Shown here: one piece after another, positions 1-5,588 of the stretch
Layout of the letters: every line of letters begins with the position of its first letter
Position numbering within the stretch: the first letter of the stretch is position 1
NCBI GenBank assembly: GCA_016203335.1
Contig: JACQNA010000063.1
Span: 1-5,588, forward strand
Length of the DNA: 5,588 nucleotides
DNA from: Candidatus Woesearchaeota archaeon
GTDB lineage: Archaea > Nanobdellota > Nanobdellia > Woesearchaeales > JACQNA01
Reading direction: 5' to 3'
Translations under genes and position numbers: made by a program
The notes under the pieces: generated by a model
What the model saw: the letters and a program-made list of their open reading frames with translations, nothing else
Databases searched by the model: none
What the model was told of the DNA's origin: nothing

Positions 1-29
1 CCTTTATATATAAGTAGTTTAATAAGTAA

Positions 30-65
30 TAAAGATGATACTAAAGATGATATTAAAGATAATAA
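30..65. repeat. Three tandem copies of a 12-bp repeat in the leader
   Basis: Three head-to-tail 12-base units are visible: TAAAGATGATAC (30-41), TAAAGATGATAT (42-53) and TAAAGATAATAA (54-65). The first two differ only at the last base and the third differs at two or three positions. They lie in the AT-rich leader upstream of the first gene and of the TATA-like element. They could be a binding array for a regulator such as the AbrB-like protein encoded just downstream, or simple-sequence expansion in AT-rich DNA. The repeat itself is directly visible; any function is inference. Confidence 0.75.
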
Positions 66-74
66 CAAATTTAG

Positions 75-83
75 TATATAAAT
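75..83 (+). promoter_or_regulatory. Candidate archaeal TATA box for the operon
   Basis: The sequence TATATAAAT follows TTAG in a strongly AT-rich stretch. Archaeal transcription usually starts about 25 bases downstream of the TATA centre, which would place the start near 103-108, shortly before the ATG at 115. That gives a very short or leaderless 5' end, consistent with the absence of a ribosome binding site before this first gene. A second TATA-like run at about 3-12 (TTTATATATA) is an alternative or additional promoter. Because the whole leader is about 17% GC, TATA-like strings are expected by chance, so confidence is limited. Confidence 0.4.
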
Positions 84-112
84 AAGTAAATAAATAAGCA
101 AGAAAGTAAGTA
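81..112. repeat. Degenerate tetranucleotide tract (about eight units)
   Basis: Read in fours from base 81, the sequence is AATA AGTA AATA AATA AGCA AGAA AGTA AGTA, an imperfect ARTA tract that ends three bases before the first start codon. It is almost free of C and T-poor on this strand. Such simple repeats can vary in copy number, which would change the distance between the TATA-like element and the start codon. It may also just keep the 5' end unstructured. The tract is visible; a role is inference. Confidence 0.5.
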
Positions 113-114
113 TA

Positions 115-291
115 ATGAACGAGCTTCGGCGGAAACTGTATCGGAGAGGCAGCAGCTTCGAGACCACAATACCGATGCCGCTCCTTTTCGGTCTGGATCC
201 GCACAAGAAGTACCATGTGCTGTTCTGCTATGACGCCAAGGGCAGCAGATGGTATATCAAATTTGAGGCACAGGAGGGGAAAAAACGATGA
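115..291 (+). CDS. Small AbrB/MazE-like DNA-binding protein (58 aa)
   Basis: This 58-residue protein starts at the first ATG after an in-frame stop at 91-93. Its centre, residues 7-20, reads KLYRRGSSFETTIP and is followed by PLLFGLDP and then an aromatic, strand-rich end (YHVLFCYD, RWYIKFEA). A basic-R-G-S-S-x-x-x-T-I-P stretch followed by a turn and further beta strands is the pattern of the swapped-hairpin AbrB/SpoVT/MazE fold, which usually binds DNA as a dimer. I associate this short form with DPANN-type archaea, from memory. The family includes transcription regulators and antitoxins, but no toxin gene is recognisable next to it. The stop overlaps the next gene's start by 4 bases (ATGA), and base composition changes sharply from the AT-rich leader at this start codon. 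No ribosome binding site precedes it, which fits leaderless translation. As first gene of the cluster it could autoregulate the operon; that is inference. Confidence 0.75.
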   Translation: MNELRRKLYRRGSSFETTIPMPLLFGLDPHKKYHVLFCYDAKGSRWYIKFEAQEGKKR

Positions 292-617
292 AATATCTCT
301 TGAAAGACATTATCGGGCTGATGGACTTCCGCGAGCTGGTGAAGCTGCGGGGCGATATTGAGGGAGGGAGCGTCTACCTGCGGCAGCTGGTTGAGGAGAA
401 CATCCGTGAGAAGAAGGAGAAGCACAACAAGTTCTGCATCACCTGCGGCAACCGCATCAATCCCTACCTGCCGAGCAATTTCACCCTGCTGATCGGCCCG
501 GAAGACGACCAGCGGAAAGCGAGCTTCTGCGCCCTGGACTGCATCCAGTATTTCCTGGAGCATACCAACCAGCGGGTGCAGGAAGAGGAGGTGCAGGATT
601 ATGGAAAACAGAGATGA
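288..617 (+). CDS. Small Cys4 zinc-binding candidate protein (109 aa)
   Basis: The 109-residue product has an N-terminal, probably helical region (residues about 5-45, ending in a charged stretch EKKEKH), then a Cys pair CITC (C50, C53), about 27 residues that include NFTLLIGPED, and a second pair CALDC (C81, C85) leading into an amphipathic helix (IQYFLEH). Two paired cysteines with the second pair at the start of a helix suggest a treble-clef-like, TRASH-like zinc knuckle. This fold assignment is by pattern only; I cannot name a family. The start is well supported: a strong AGGAGGG at 272-278 sits 9 bases before the ATG, which overlaps the preceding stop. Its end overlaps the next gene by 17 bases. 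Pairing with an AbrB-like gene suggests a nucleic-acid-related or metal-sensing role, but no function is proven by the sequence. Confidence 0.8.
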   Translation: MKYLLKDIIGLMDFRELVKLRGDIEGGSVYLRQLVEENIREKKEKHNKFCITCGNRINPYLPSNFTLLIGPEDDQRKASFCALDCIQYFLEHTNQRVQEEEVQDYGKQR

Positions 618-807
618 TATGGATGAGCTGGACATTGCGCTGAGCATACAGCGCCAAAGATCCCGGAGCAGGATGGCATTTATTGAGCGGTTCTTCAGGC
701 TGAGCATGCCCAAGATCTTCCGGAGAGAGCTGAGGGAGTGGGAAAAGATCAGGAAGAAGAACATCCCCAATTTTAAGAAACGGAGGCTTCAGAGAGCACA
801 TGGGTAA
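601..807 (+). CDS. Hypothetical small basic protein (68 aa)
   Basis: I do not recognise this 68-residue protein. The first 12 residues or so are acidic (MENRDDMDELD). The rest is strongly basic and probably helical, with an RQRSRSR patch near residues 18-24, an aromatic-hydrophobic segment around FIERFFRLSMPKIF (residues 27-40), and a Lys/Arg-rich tail. There is no clear membrane segment or metal site. It may bind nucleic acid or an acidic membrane surface, but that is a guess from charge. The reading frame is supported by a GAGGAGGTG ribosome binding site at 585-593, seven bases before the ATG and within the preceding gene, and by its overlaps with both neighbours (17 bases upstream, 8 downstream). 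Confidence 0.6.
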   Translation: MENRDDMDELDIALSIQRQRSRSRMAFIERFFRLSMPKIFRRELREWEKIRKKNIPNFKKRRLQRAHG

Positions 808-979
808 ACTCGCGCTTATTGGGATATTCGCGCTTCTTATGAGCTTGGCCTCTGCGGCAGAGCAGGGGCTGCTGACGATTAATACTACTGTCATTCGTGC
901 TGCCATCGAATGTGCCGCCGCCAAATGGTGCGCAAGCGGCGAAGAGCTCGCATCCATCGGGGCTGGCTGCTGCACCTGA
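800..979 (+). CDS. Small signal-peptide protein with four cysteines (59 aa)
   Basis: This 59-residue frame begins with MGKLALIGIFALLMSLASAA: a short basic start, a hydrophobic core and an A-S-A-A end, the layout of a cleavable Sec signal peptide with likely cut after A19 or A20. The remaining 39 or 40 residues contain C38, C44 and a C57-C58 pair next to the C-terminus (GAGCCT). There is no lipobox, so a lipoprotein is unlikely. It may be secreted, or remain as a small single-span membrane protein if not cleaved. I know of no matching family. The frame fills the space between the preceding gene (8-base overlap) and the ATPase (12-base gap), so without it there would be an unexplained gap of 184 bases in an otherwise gapless cluster. 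A GGAGG at 782-786 lies 13 bases upstream, longer than usual. Cysteines may form disulfides or bind metal. Position before a P-type ATPase recalls small membrane regulators of such pumps, but this is only an analogy. Confidence 0.6.
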   Translation: MGKLALIGIFALLMSLASAAEQGLLTINTTVIRAAIECAAAKWCASGEELASIGAGCCT

Positions 980-991
980 AGAAGAGGCATC

Positions 992-3601
992 ATGTATTTC
1001 AATCAACCTGCTGCTGAAGTACTGAAGAATTTGGGTAGCTCTGCATCCGGCATCTCTGAGGATGAGGCAGCAAGCCAGCTTTCCCGCTACGGCGCCAATG
1101 AGATTGTTGAGCAGCAGAACTTTTCCTTACTCTTCCTTTTTCTCCGCCAGTTCAGGAGCTTTATCATCTATATCCTGATTGGCGCGGTGATTATCTCGCT
1201 GGCAGCGCAGGAGTACACGGATGCTGCGGTCATCGGTGTGATTTTAGTATTAAACGCGCTCATCGGCTTTGTGCAGGAATACCGGGCAGAGCGCGCGATT
1301 GCCAGCCTGAAGCAGCTTACCTCGCTTCACGCCAAAGTTATCCGCGGCGGCGCTCTCCGGATCATTGCTGCGCGTGAGGTGGTGCCGGGTGACATTATTA
1401 TCTTTGAAGCAGGCGATAAGATTCCTGCTGACGGCAGGCTGATTGATGCCCATGCCCTGGAAACCAATGAGGGCTCGCTGACCGGAGAGTCCATTCCTGC
1501 TGAGAAGTCTGTTGCACCGCTTCCCGAAAACCTCATTGTCAATGACCAGCACAACATGGTGTTCTCAAGCACTACGGTAGCCCGCGGCAGGGGAAAGGCA
1601 GTGGTTACTGCAACCGGGATGCAGACAGAGATCGGGAAAATCGCTGCACGGCTTGAAGAGCCCGTGGAGAAGCTTACCCCCCTGCAGCTCAGCCTGGAGC
1701 AGCTTGGCAGGAAATTAGGGATTGCGGTCATGGCGATAGCAGCTCTGGTGTTTATTGCAGGGATGCTCCGCGGAGGGGTTACGCTCATCGACATGCTGCT
1801 GGCTGCCATTGCACTGGCGGTTGCTGCTGTTCCGGAGGGGCTGCCTGCAGTGGTGACCATCACCTTGGCGCTGGGGACCAGGCGCATGGCCAGGAAACAC
1901 GCGCTCATCCGCAGGCTGCCGAGCGTGGAAACACTGGGGAGCGCGACTGTAATCTGCACGGACAAGACCGGCACGCTCACCAGAAATGAGATGACTGTCC
2001 AGCGGCTCTATATGGATGGTGCAGTGGTAGACATCACCGGGACAGGCTATCTGCCCCAGGGAAAATTTCTCGTGAACAGGAAGCCGGTTAATCCCGCACC
2101 CTACTCGCTCCTGCTCCGCATCGGCATGCTCTGCAATGCCACAACCCTACGCGGCACCGAGGTGATTGGGGATCCTACAGAGGCTGCACTGCTTATCAGC
2201 GCGGCAAAGGCAGGCATTCCTGATGAGCGTGAGCAGCATCCCCAGACAGACGAGATCATGTTTGACTCTGAGCGGAAGCGGATGGCAACCATGCATACTG
2301 TTAACGGGAAACAGATAGTATATGCCAAGGGAGCGCCCGATGTTATTCTCAGGCTCTGCACCCGCATCATCAAAAACGGAAAAGTGCAGCGCATCACTGA
2401 AGCAGACCAGGAAAAGGCGCTGCAGATTACTGAAGGGTTTGCCGCGCAGGCGCTCCGTGTCCTGGGGTTTGCCTACAAGGAAGGGCAGGGAAAGATCAGC
2501 GAGGATAACCTTATCTTTGTCGGCCTGCAGGCCATGATGGACCCTGCCCGCGAAGAGGTTTCAGAGGCGATTGCGAAGTGCCGGGAGGCAGGGATCCGCG
2601 TGATTATGATTACCGGCGACCACAAAAGCACTGCCCTTGCGGTTGCGCGGAGCATCGGCCTTGGCGGAGAGGCAATGACCGGCGAGGAATTGAGCGCGGT
2701 GCCTGACGAGCAGCTCATTGACGTTGTTCAAAAAGTAAACATCTTTGCCCGGGTCAATCCGGAGCATAAGCTCAGTATCGTCGAGGCATTGCGGAGCAGG
2801 GGGGAGGTTGTGGCAATGACCGGCGACGGCGTCAATGACGCCCCTGCGCTGCAGAAGAGCAATATCGGGATTGCGATGGGCATCAAGGGGACAGACATCA
2901 CCAAGGAGACAGCAGACATGATACTCACTGATGATAATTTTGCGAGCATCGTGCATGCGATCGAAGAGGGGAGGGGAATCTATGCCAATATCCTGAAGTT
3001 TATCGAATACCTGCTCTCGTCTAACCTTGGGGAAATCCTGACCATCTTTATCGCGATCATCATCGGCTTGCCCCTGCCGCTCATTGCCATCCAGATCCTC
3101 TGGATCAATCTCCTCACTGACGGATTGCCTGCATTGGCGCTCAGCATGGAGCCGACAGAAACACAGGTGATGCGACAGAAGCCGAGAAAGATTGATGAAA
3201 ACATTATTACCAGGCATGCAGCATTCCGCATGCTCATGATCAGCATCCTCATGGCAGGAGGCACGCTCTGGGTATTCATCAGGTTCCTGCCGGATCTGGT
3301 GCTTGCGCAGACTGCCGCCTTTACTACCTTAATGCTCTTCCAGGTGGGAAACGTGCTCAACACCCAAAGCTGGCACCGCTCTGCATTCCTCACTGCCTGG
3401 CGCAATCCCTGGCTGCTGCTGGCAGTTGCAAGCTCCATCCTCTTCCAGCTTATCGTCCTCTACTCACCGCTTGCAGCATATTTTGGCACTGCTCCGCTCC
3501 ATGGAGGGGACTGGCTCCTCAGCATTGCAGTTGCGGGAAGCATCATCGCCTTTGGGGAGATATATAAGCTGGCGCTGCACGCCAGCAGGAGGGCAGCATG
3601 A
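992..3601 (+). CDS. Calcium-type (P2A-like) P-type ATPase
   Basis: This is a full-length, 869-residue P-type cation pump that uses ATP to move an ion across the cytoplasmic membrane, most likely exporting Ca2+. Domains in order: cation-ATPase N-terminal region (about 1-40); M1-M2 (about 44-97); actuator domain with TGES (164-167); M3-M4 (241-295) with PEGLP (281-285); phosphorylation motif DKTGT with Asp324; nucleotide-binding domain with FDSERK (424-429) and KGAPD (446-450); hinge motifs TGDH (541-544) and TGDGVND (610-616); then M5-M10 (about 667-863). Matches to SERCA ion-site residues are E282 (E309), N678 (N768), E681 (E771), N706 (N796), T709 (T799) and D710 (D800), in SSNLGE and NLLTDGLP. 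This pattern favours Ca2+ over K+/Na+, heavy-metal or proton pumps. The residue aligned to SERCA E908 is Gln (Q784, in FQVGNVLN). The start has a close AAGAGG at 982-987. The end overlaps the next gene by 4 bases. There is no regulatory extension at either terminus. Mn2+ transport, as in PMR1-like pumps, is an alternative. Confidence 0.95.
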   Translation: MYFNQPAAEVLKNLGSSASGISEDEAASQLSRYGANEIVEQQNFSLLFLFLRQFRSFIIYILIGAVIISLAAQEYTDAAVIGVILVLNALIGFVQEYRAERAIASLKQLTSLHAKVIRGGALRIIAAREVVPGDIIIFEAGDKIPADGRLIDAHALETNEGSLTGESIPAEKSVAPLPENLIVNDQHNMVFSSTTVARGRGKAVVTATGMQTEIGKIAARLEEPVEKLTPLQLSLEQLGRKLGIAVMAIAALVFIAGMLRGGVTLIDMLLAAIALAVAAVPEGLPAVVTITLALGTRRMARKHALIRRLPSVETLGSATVICTDKTGTLTRNEMTVQRLYMDGAVVDITGTGYLPQGKFLVNRKPVNPAPYSLLLRIGMLCNATTLRGTEVIGDPTEAALLISAAKAGIPDEREQHPQTDEIMFDSERKRMATMHTVNGKQIVYAKGAPDVILRLCTRIIKNGKVQRITEADQEKALQITEGFAAQALRVLGFAYKEGQGKISEDNLIFVGLQAMMDPAREEVSEAIAKCREAGIRVIMITGDHKSTALAVARSIGLGGEAMTGEELSAVPDEQLIDVVQKVNIFARVNPEHKLSIVEALRSRGEVVAMTGDGVNDAPALQKSNIGIAMGIKGTDITKETADMILTDDNFASIVHAIEEGRGIYANILKFIEYLLSSNLGEILTIFIAIIIGLPLPLIAIQILWINLLTDGLPALALSMEPTETQVMRQKPRKIDENIITRHAAFRMLMISILMAGGTLWVFIRFLPDLVLAQTAAFTTLMLFQVGNVLNTQSWHRSAFLTAWRNPWLLLAVASSILFQLIVLYSPLAAYFGTAPLHGGDWLLSIAVAGSIIAFGEIYKLALHASRRAA

Positions 3602-4533
3602 GCACACTTCTCGGCCTCTCCCTGATAGCGCTCCTTTCCTTATTCGTCATGATCAAGAGCGCGGATTATGTCGTGGCTGCCATCATCCGGTATGCGCGCA
3701 AGACCGGGATATCGGACTATCTTATCGGCTTCCTGGTTGTTGCATTCGGAACAACCCTTCCTGATATTGTTACTGGGGTAAACGCCTCTTTTCAGGGAGC
3801 CAGCATCCTGGTTATCGGCGATGTGCTGGGAAGCAGCATCCTGGACATGACCGTGGTGCTCGGCATGATGGCCATTGCCGGCAGAATCATTCCCGGAGAC
3901 CGGAGCCTGGACTGGAAGAGCATCCTCCGATTGTTTGTGCTTATCTGCCTCCCTTTTGTCCTTGCCCTTGACGGCACCATCTCCCGGGTGGATGGGATAG
4001 CACTCATCCTGGTGTTCCTGCTCTATGTCTATGCGCTTTTCCGCCATGAAGAAGAGAAAGGCGCTGTTAAAGAGGATGTGCCCTTTGCGCATATCGGGAT
4101 GGACATGCTGGTATTCGCCTTTGGCATTGTTGCATTGCTGCTTGCGGGACGATGGCTGATCTTCTCGCTTATCGGCATTTCCCAGATTCTTCGTCTGCCT
4201 GTCCTTCTCCTTGGCTTGTTTATCCTCTCTGCCGCCATGACCATGCCGGAATTCTTTGTCGCCATCCGCTCGGTGCGCCGCAGGCACGATGTCATTGCAT
4301 TCGGGGATCTCCTGGGAGCAATCACCAACAACCTGCTTTTTGTTGTTGGCATTGCAGCAGTCATCCGGCCCATCCCGATTTCCCTGGGATATCTTGCGGT
4401 TCCCGCTGCCTTTATGCTCGGCACGCTCGGGATAGGCGTATACTTTATCACCAGAAAAGCCATCACCTGGAAGCACGGGATATTCTTTGTTGCGCTGTAC
4501 GGGCTCTTTATCCTTGCTGAGGCGCTCTGGTGA
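3598..4533 (+). CDS. Divergent Ca2+/cation antiporter (CaCA) family protein
   Basis: The 311-residue product is almost wholly hydrophobic, with about ten membrane segments and a charged loop near residues 149-162 that separates two halves, as in the sodium/calcium exchanger superfamily. Each half carries a recognisable but altered alpha-repeat. The first has GTTLPD (51-56) in place of the usual GTSLPE, and GSSILD (78-83) in place of GSNxxN. The second has AAMTMPE (212-218), keeping E218 but losing the Gly-Thr-Ser, and GAITNN (240-245), losing the Ser-Asn. The family exchanges Ca2+ for Na+ or H+ across the membrane. With these changes, its ion preference or activity may differ, and it could even be a non-transporting partner. 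The ATG overlaps the ATPase stop by 4 bases and has an AGGAGGG at 3587-3593. The gene is followed by a second family member with a 4-base overlap. Family membership is firm; calcium specificity is not. Confidence 0.88.
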   Translation: MSTLLGLSLIALLSLFVMIKSADYVVAAIIRYARKTGISDYLIGFLVVAFGTTLPDIVTGVNASFQGASILVIGDVLGSSILDMTVVLGMMAIAGRIIPGDRSLDWKSILRLFVLICLPFVLALDGTISRVDGIALILVFLLYVYALFRHEEEKGAVKEDVPFAHIGMDMLVFAFGIVALLLAGRWLIFSLIGISQILRLPVLLLGLFILSAAMTMPEFFVAIRSVRRRHDVIAFGDLLGAITNNLLFVVGIAAVIRPIPISLGYLAVPAAFMLGTLGIGVYFITRKAITWKHGIFFVALYGLFILAEALW

Positions 4534-5477
4534 TCTCTGATTCAATTGCTTTGCTTATTGCAGGGCTGATCAGCCTCTGGTTCGGCAGCGATTTTGTGGT
4601 GACTGCTGCCAAGGACATTGCGTATCGCCTGAGGGTATCGCCGCTGTTTGTCGGCCTGGTCATCACTGCAATCGGCACCTCGCTGCCGGAGATTGCCAAC
4701 AATATTATGACAGGCATTGCAAACCTCTCGGGAGAGAGCTCAGGCATTGGGCTGGGCAATGTTCTGGGGGCGAACATGGCAAACATTACTTTGCTGCTCG
4801 GCGCCATCGCCCTGGCCATGCCCTTCTCCCTGAAGAAGCAGCGCCTCTCCCGGGACGGAGGGGTGATGATCGCTGCGCTTCTTCTCCTCTTTGCTGCTGC
4901 AGCAGACCTGCGCATCTCCAGGCTGGAGGCAGGATTTCTGCTGTTCGCATACCTGCTCTACCTGCTGTACCTCTTCAAATATGAGCGGGTTGTTGCGCTT
5001 CAGCACAAGCCGGGAAAAAGCGGACATCCCCTGGCTGATGCCGGGCTGCTGGCTGTTGGGCTCGCAATGGTGCTTGGCGGCAGCTATCTTGCAGTACATT
5101 CAGGCGTTGCTGTTGCCAGGCTATTTGCCATTCCCGCATACCTGATTGGCCTGTTTCTGGGAATCGGGACAACACTGCCTGAGCTTTCTATCTCCTTACG
5201 CGCTGCACTCCGGAAATATTATCCCCTCTCGCTCGGCAATCTCATTGGCAGCAATATCACCAATCCCCTGCTTGCCTTGGGAAGCGGCGCGGTGATTTCC
5301 GGGTATACCATAGACCGCACCACTTTACTGTTTACCTTTCCATTCCTGCTGGTAGCCTCCGTAATAGTCTTTCTGATGCTATGCAGATCTCCAAGAATGA
5401 GCAGAGGGCATGGCATCCTCTTGCTGCTGGCTTATCTCCTGTTTATGTACCTGAGCGTGGTGATAGGAATAGCTTGA
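4530..5477 (+). CDS. Sodium/calcium exchanger family protein (CaCA, YrbG/NCX type)
   Basis: This 315-residue protein has about ten membrane segments and two well-kept alpha-repeats: GTSLPE (49-54) with GLGNVLGANMAN (74-85) in the first half, and GTTLPE (213-218) with LGNLIGSNITN (235-245) in the second. The acidic E54 and E218 correspond to the two essential glutamates of the archaeal exchanger NCX_Mj. Differences are A81 where NCX_Mj has a coordinating Ser, N245 where it has Asp240, and a loop about four residues longer between the two parts of the first repeat. The likely role is gradient-driven Ca2+ exchange at the cytoplasmic membrane; Na+ versus H+ as counter-ion cannot be decided. The start is a GTG inside the previous stop (GTGA, 4-base overlap), with GAGG at 4519-4522 seven bases upstream. 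The next in-frame ATG, at 4707, would remove the first repeat, so GTG is preferred. Confidence 0.92.
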   Translation: MISDSIALLIAGLISLWFGSDFVVTAAKDIAYRLRVSPLFVGLVITAIGTSLPEIANNIMTGIANLSGESSGIGLGNVLGANMANITLLLGAIALAMPFSLKKQRLSRDGGVMIAALLLLFAAAADLRISRLEAGFLLFAYLLYLLYLFKYERVVALQHKPGKSGHPLADAGLLAVGLAMVLGGSYLAVHSGVAVARLFAIPAYLIGLFLGIGTTLPELSISLRAALRKYYPLSLGNLIGSNITNPLLALGSGAVISGYTIDRTTLLFTFPFLLVASVIVFLMLCRSPRMSRGHGILLLLAYLLFMYLSVVIGIA

Positions 5478-5588
5478 TTGGTATGCTTTTTCCATCCCTG
5501 TTGAGCGGCTTCCCTGAAAATCTCTTCGAGGTTGCCGTCGGCTCGGCTGCGAAACTGCCATGGAAGACTGACGTTCCCCGGATGGGGC
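5432..5588 (-). CDS. Possible C-terminal end of a convergent gene (partial)
   Basis: On the minus strand a frame is open from the window edge to a TAA at 5432-5434, giving about 51 residues. Its middle looks protein-like, with an amphipathic helix LEEIFREAAQQGWKKH followed by a short strand-like end (IPITTLRYINRR). I cannot name a family. If real, it converges on and overlaps the end of the exchanger gene by 46 bases, which is unusual but possible in a compact genome. Two other frames are also open across this stretch, so the call rests only on residue composition. The start lies outside the window. Confidence 0.35.
   Translation of the reverse strand, partial: PHPGNVSLPWQFRSRADGNLEEIFREAAQQGWKKHTNQAIPITTLRYINRR

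Noticed and set aside
19..216. A 65-residue minus-strand frame with a hydrophobic Ile/Phe/Tyr-rich end
   Set aside because: The hydrophobic part is produced by the AT-rich repeat leader read backwards, and the rest is antisense to the AbrB-like gene.
228..770. A 180-residue minus-strand open frame across the small-gene block
   Set aside because: The plus strand here holds three overlapping frames with good ribosome binding sites and a Cys4 motif. The minus frame is Leu/Ser-rich and crosses several of their boundaries.
1327..1980. A 217-residue minus-strand open frame inside the ATPase
   Set aside because: It is Ser/Ala/Arg-rich with no motif, and the overlapping plus-strand frame encodes the invariant TGES, PEGLP and DKTGT motifs.
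2561..3217. A 218-residue minus-strand open frame inside the ATPase
   Set aside because: It lies opposite the conserved TGDGVND and M5-M6 regions and has low-complexity composition, so it is a shadow of a strongly constrained gene.
3640..4545. A 301-residue minus-strand open frame covering almost the whole first antiporter gene
   Set aside because: Its product is rich in Gln, Asp, Asn, His and Lys, as expected from reading hydrophobic codons on the opposite strand. The plus-strand frame has clear CaCA repeats and a ribosome binding site.
5487..5491. A run of five T just after the last exchanger gene, as a possible archaeal terminator
   Set aside because: Archaeal termination often uses T-rich runs, but five T with no second run or hairpin nearby is too weak to call.
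5483..5588. A plus-strand frame from an ATG at 5483 running off the window
   Set aside because: There is no ribosome binding site and no recognisable motif in its roughly 35 residues. It competes with a more protein-like minus-strand frame, so I do not call it.

Overview
The window is one compact, co-directional gene cluster on the + strand. Seven genes run almost without gaps from base 115 to base 5477: four small genes, then a calcium-type P-type ATPase and two consecutive Ca2+/cation antiporter (CaCA) family proteins. Almost every junction is an overlap (4, 17, 8, 4 and 4 bases) and the only gap is 12 bases. This strongly suggests a single transcript with translational coupling.

The organism is probably an archaeon, plausibly of the DPANN type, but this is inference. 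The reasons are: a 58-residue AbrB/MazE-like protein with an RGSSFETTIP core of a kind I associate with small-genome archaea; a short Cys4 protein next to it; an archaeal-looking TATA element about 37 bases before a first gene that has no ribosome binding site; heavy use of AGG/AGA/CGG arginine codons; and extreme gene packing. Downstream genes have Shine-Dalgarno sequences. The coding DNA is moderately GC-rich, whereas the 114-base leader is only about 17% GC (19 of 114 bases).

Layout. 1-114: AT-rich leader with a TATA-like box and two kinds of short tandem repeat. 115-979: four small genes (AbrB-like; Cys4 zinc-binding candidate; basic protein of unknown function; signal-peptide-bearing, Cys-containing 59-residue protein). 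Two of these are shorter than 60 residues and easily missed by automated calling. 992-3601: SERCA/PMR1-like P-type ATPase with all catalytic motifs. 3598-4533: a divergent CaCA antiporter whose ion-binding repeats are altered. 4530-5477: a more canonical CaCA antiporter. 5478-5588: no complete gene; a minus-strand reading frame could be the C-terminal end of a convergent gene.

How it could work together: the three transporters suggest a calcium (or related divalent cation) homeostasis locus combining ATP-driven and ion-gradient-driven transport. The AbrB-like protein could regulate the cluster. The small signal-peptide protein immediately before the ATPase is a candidate accessory or unrelated secreted peptide. 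These functional links are inferred from gene order alone.
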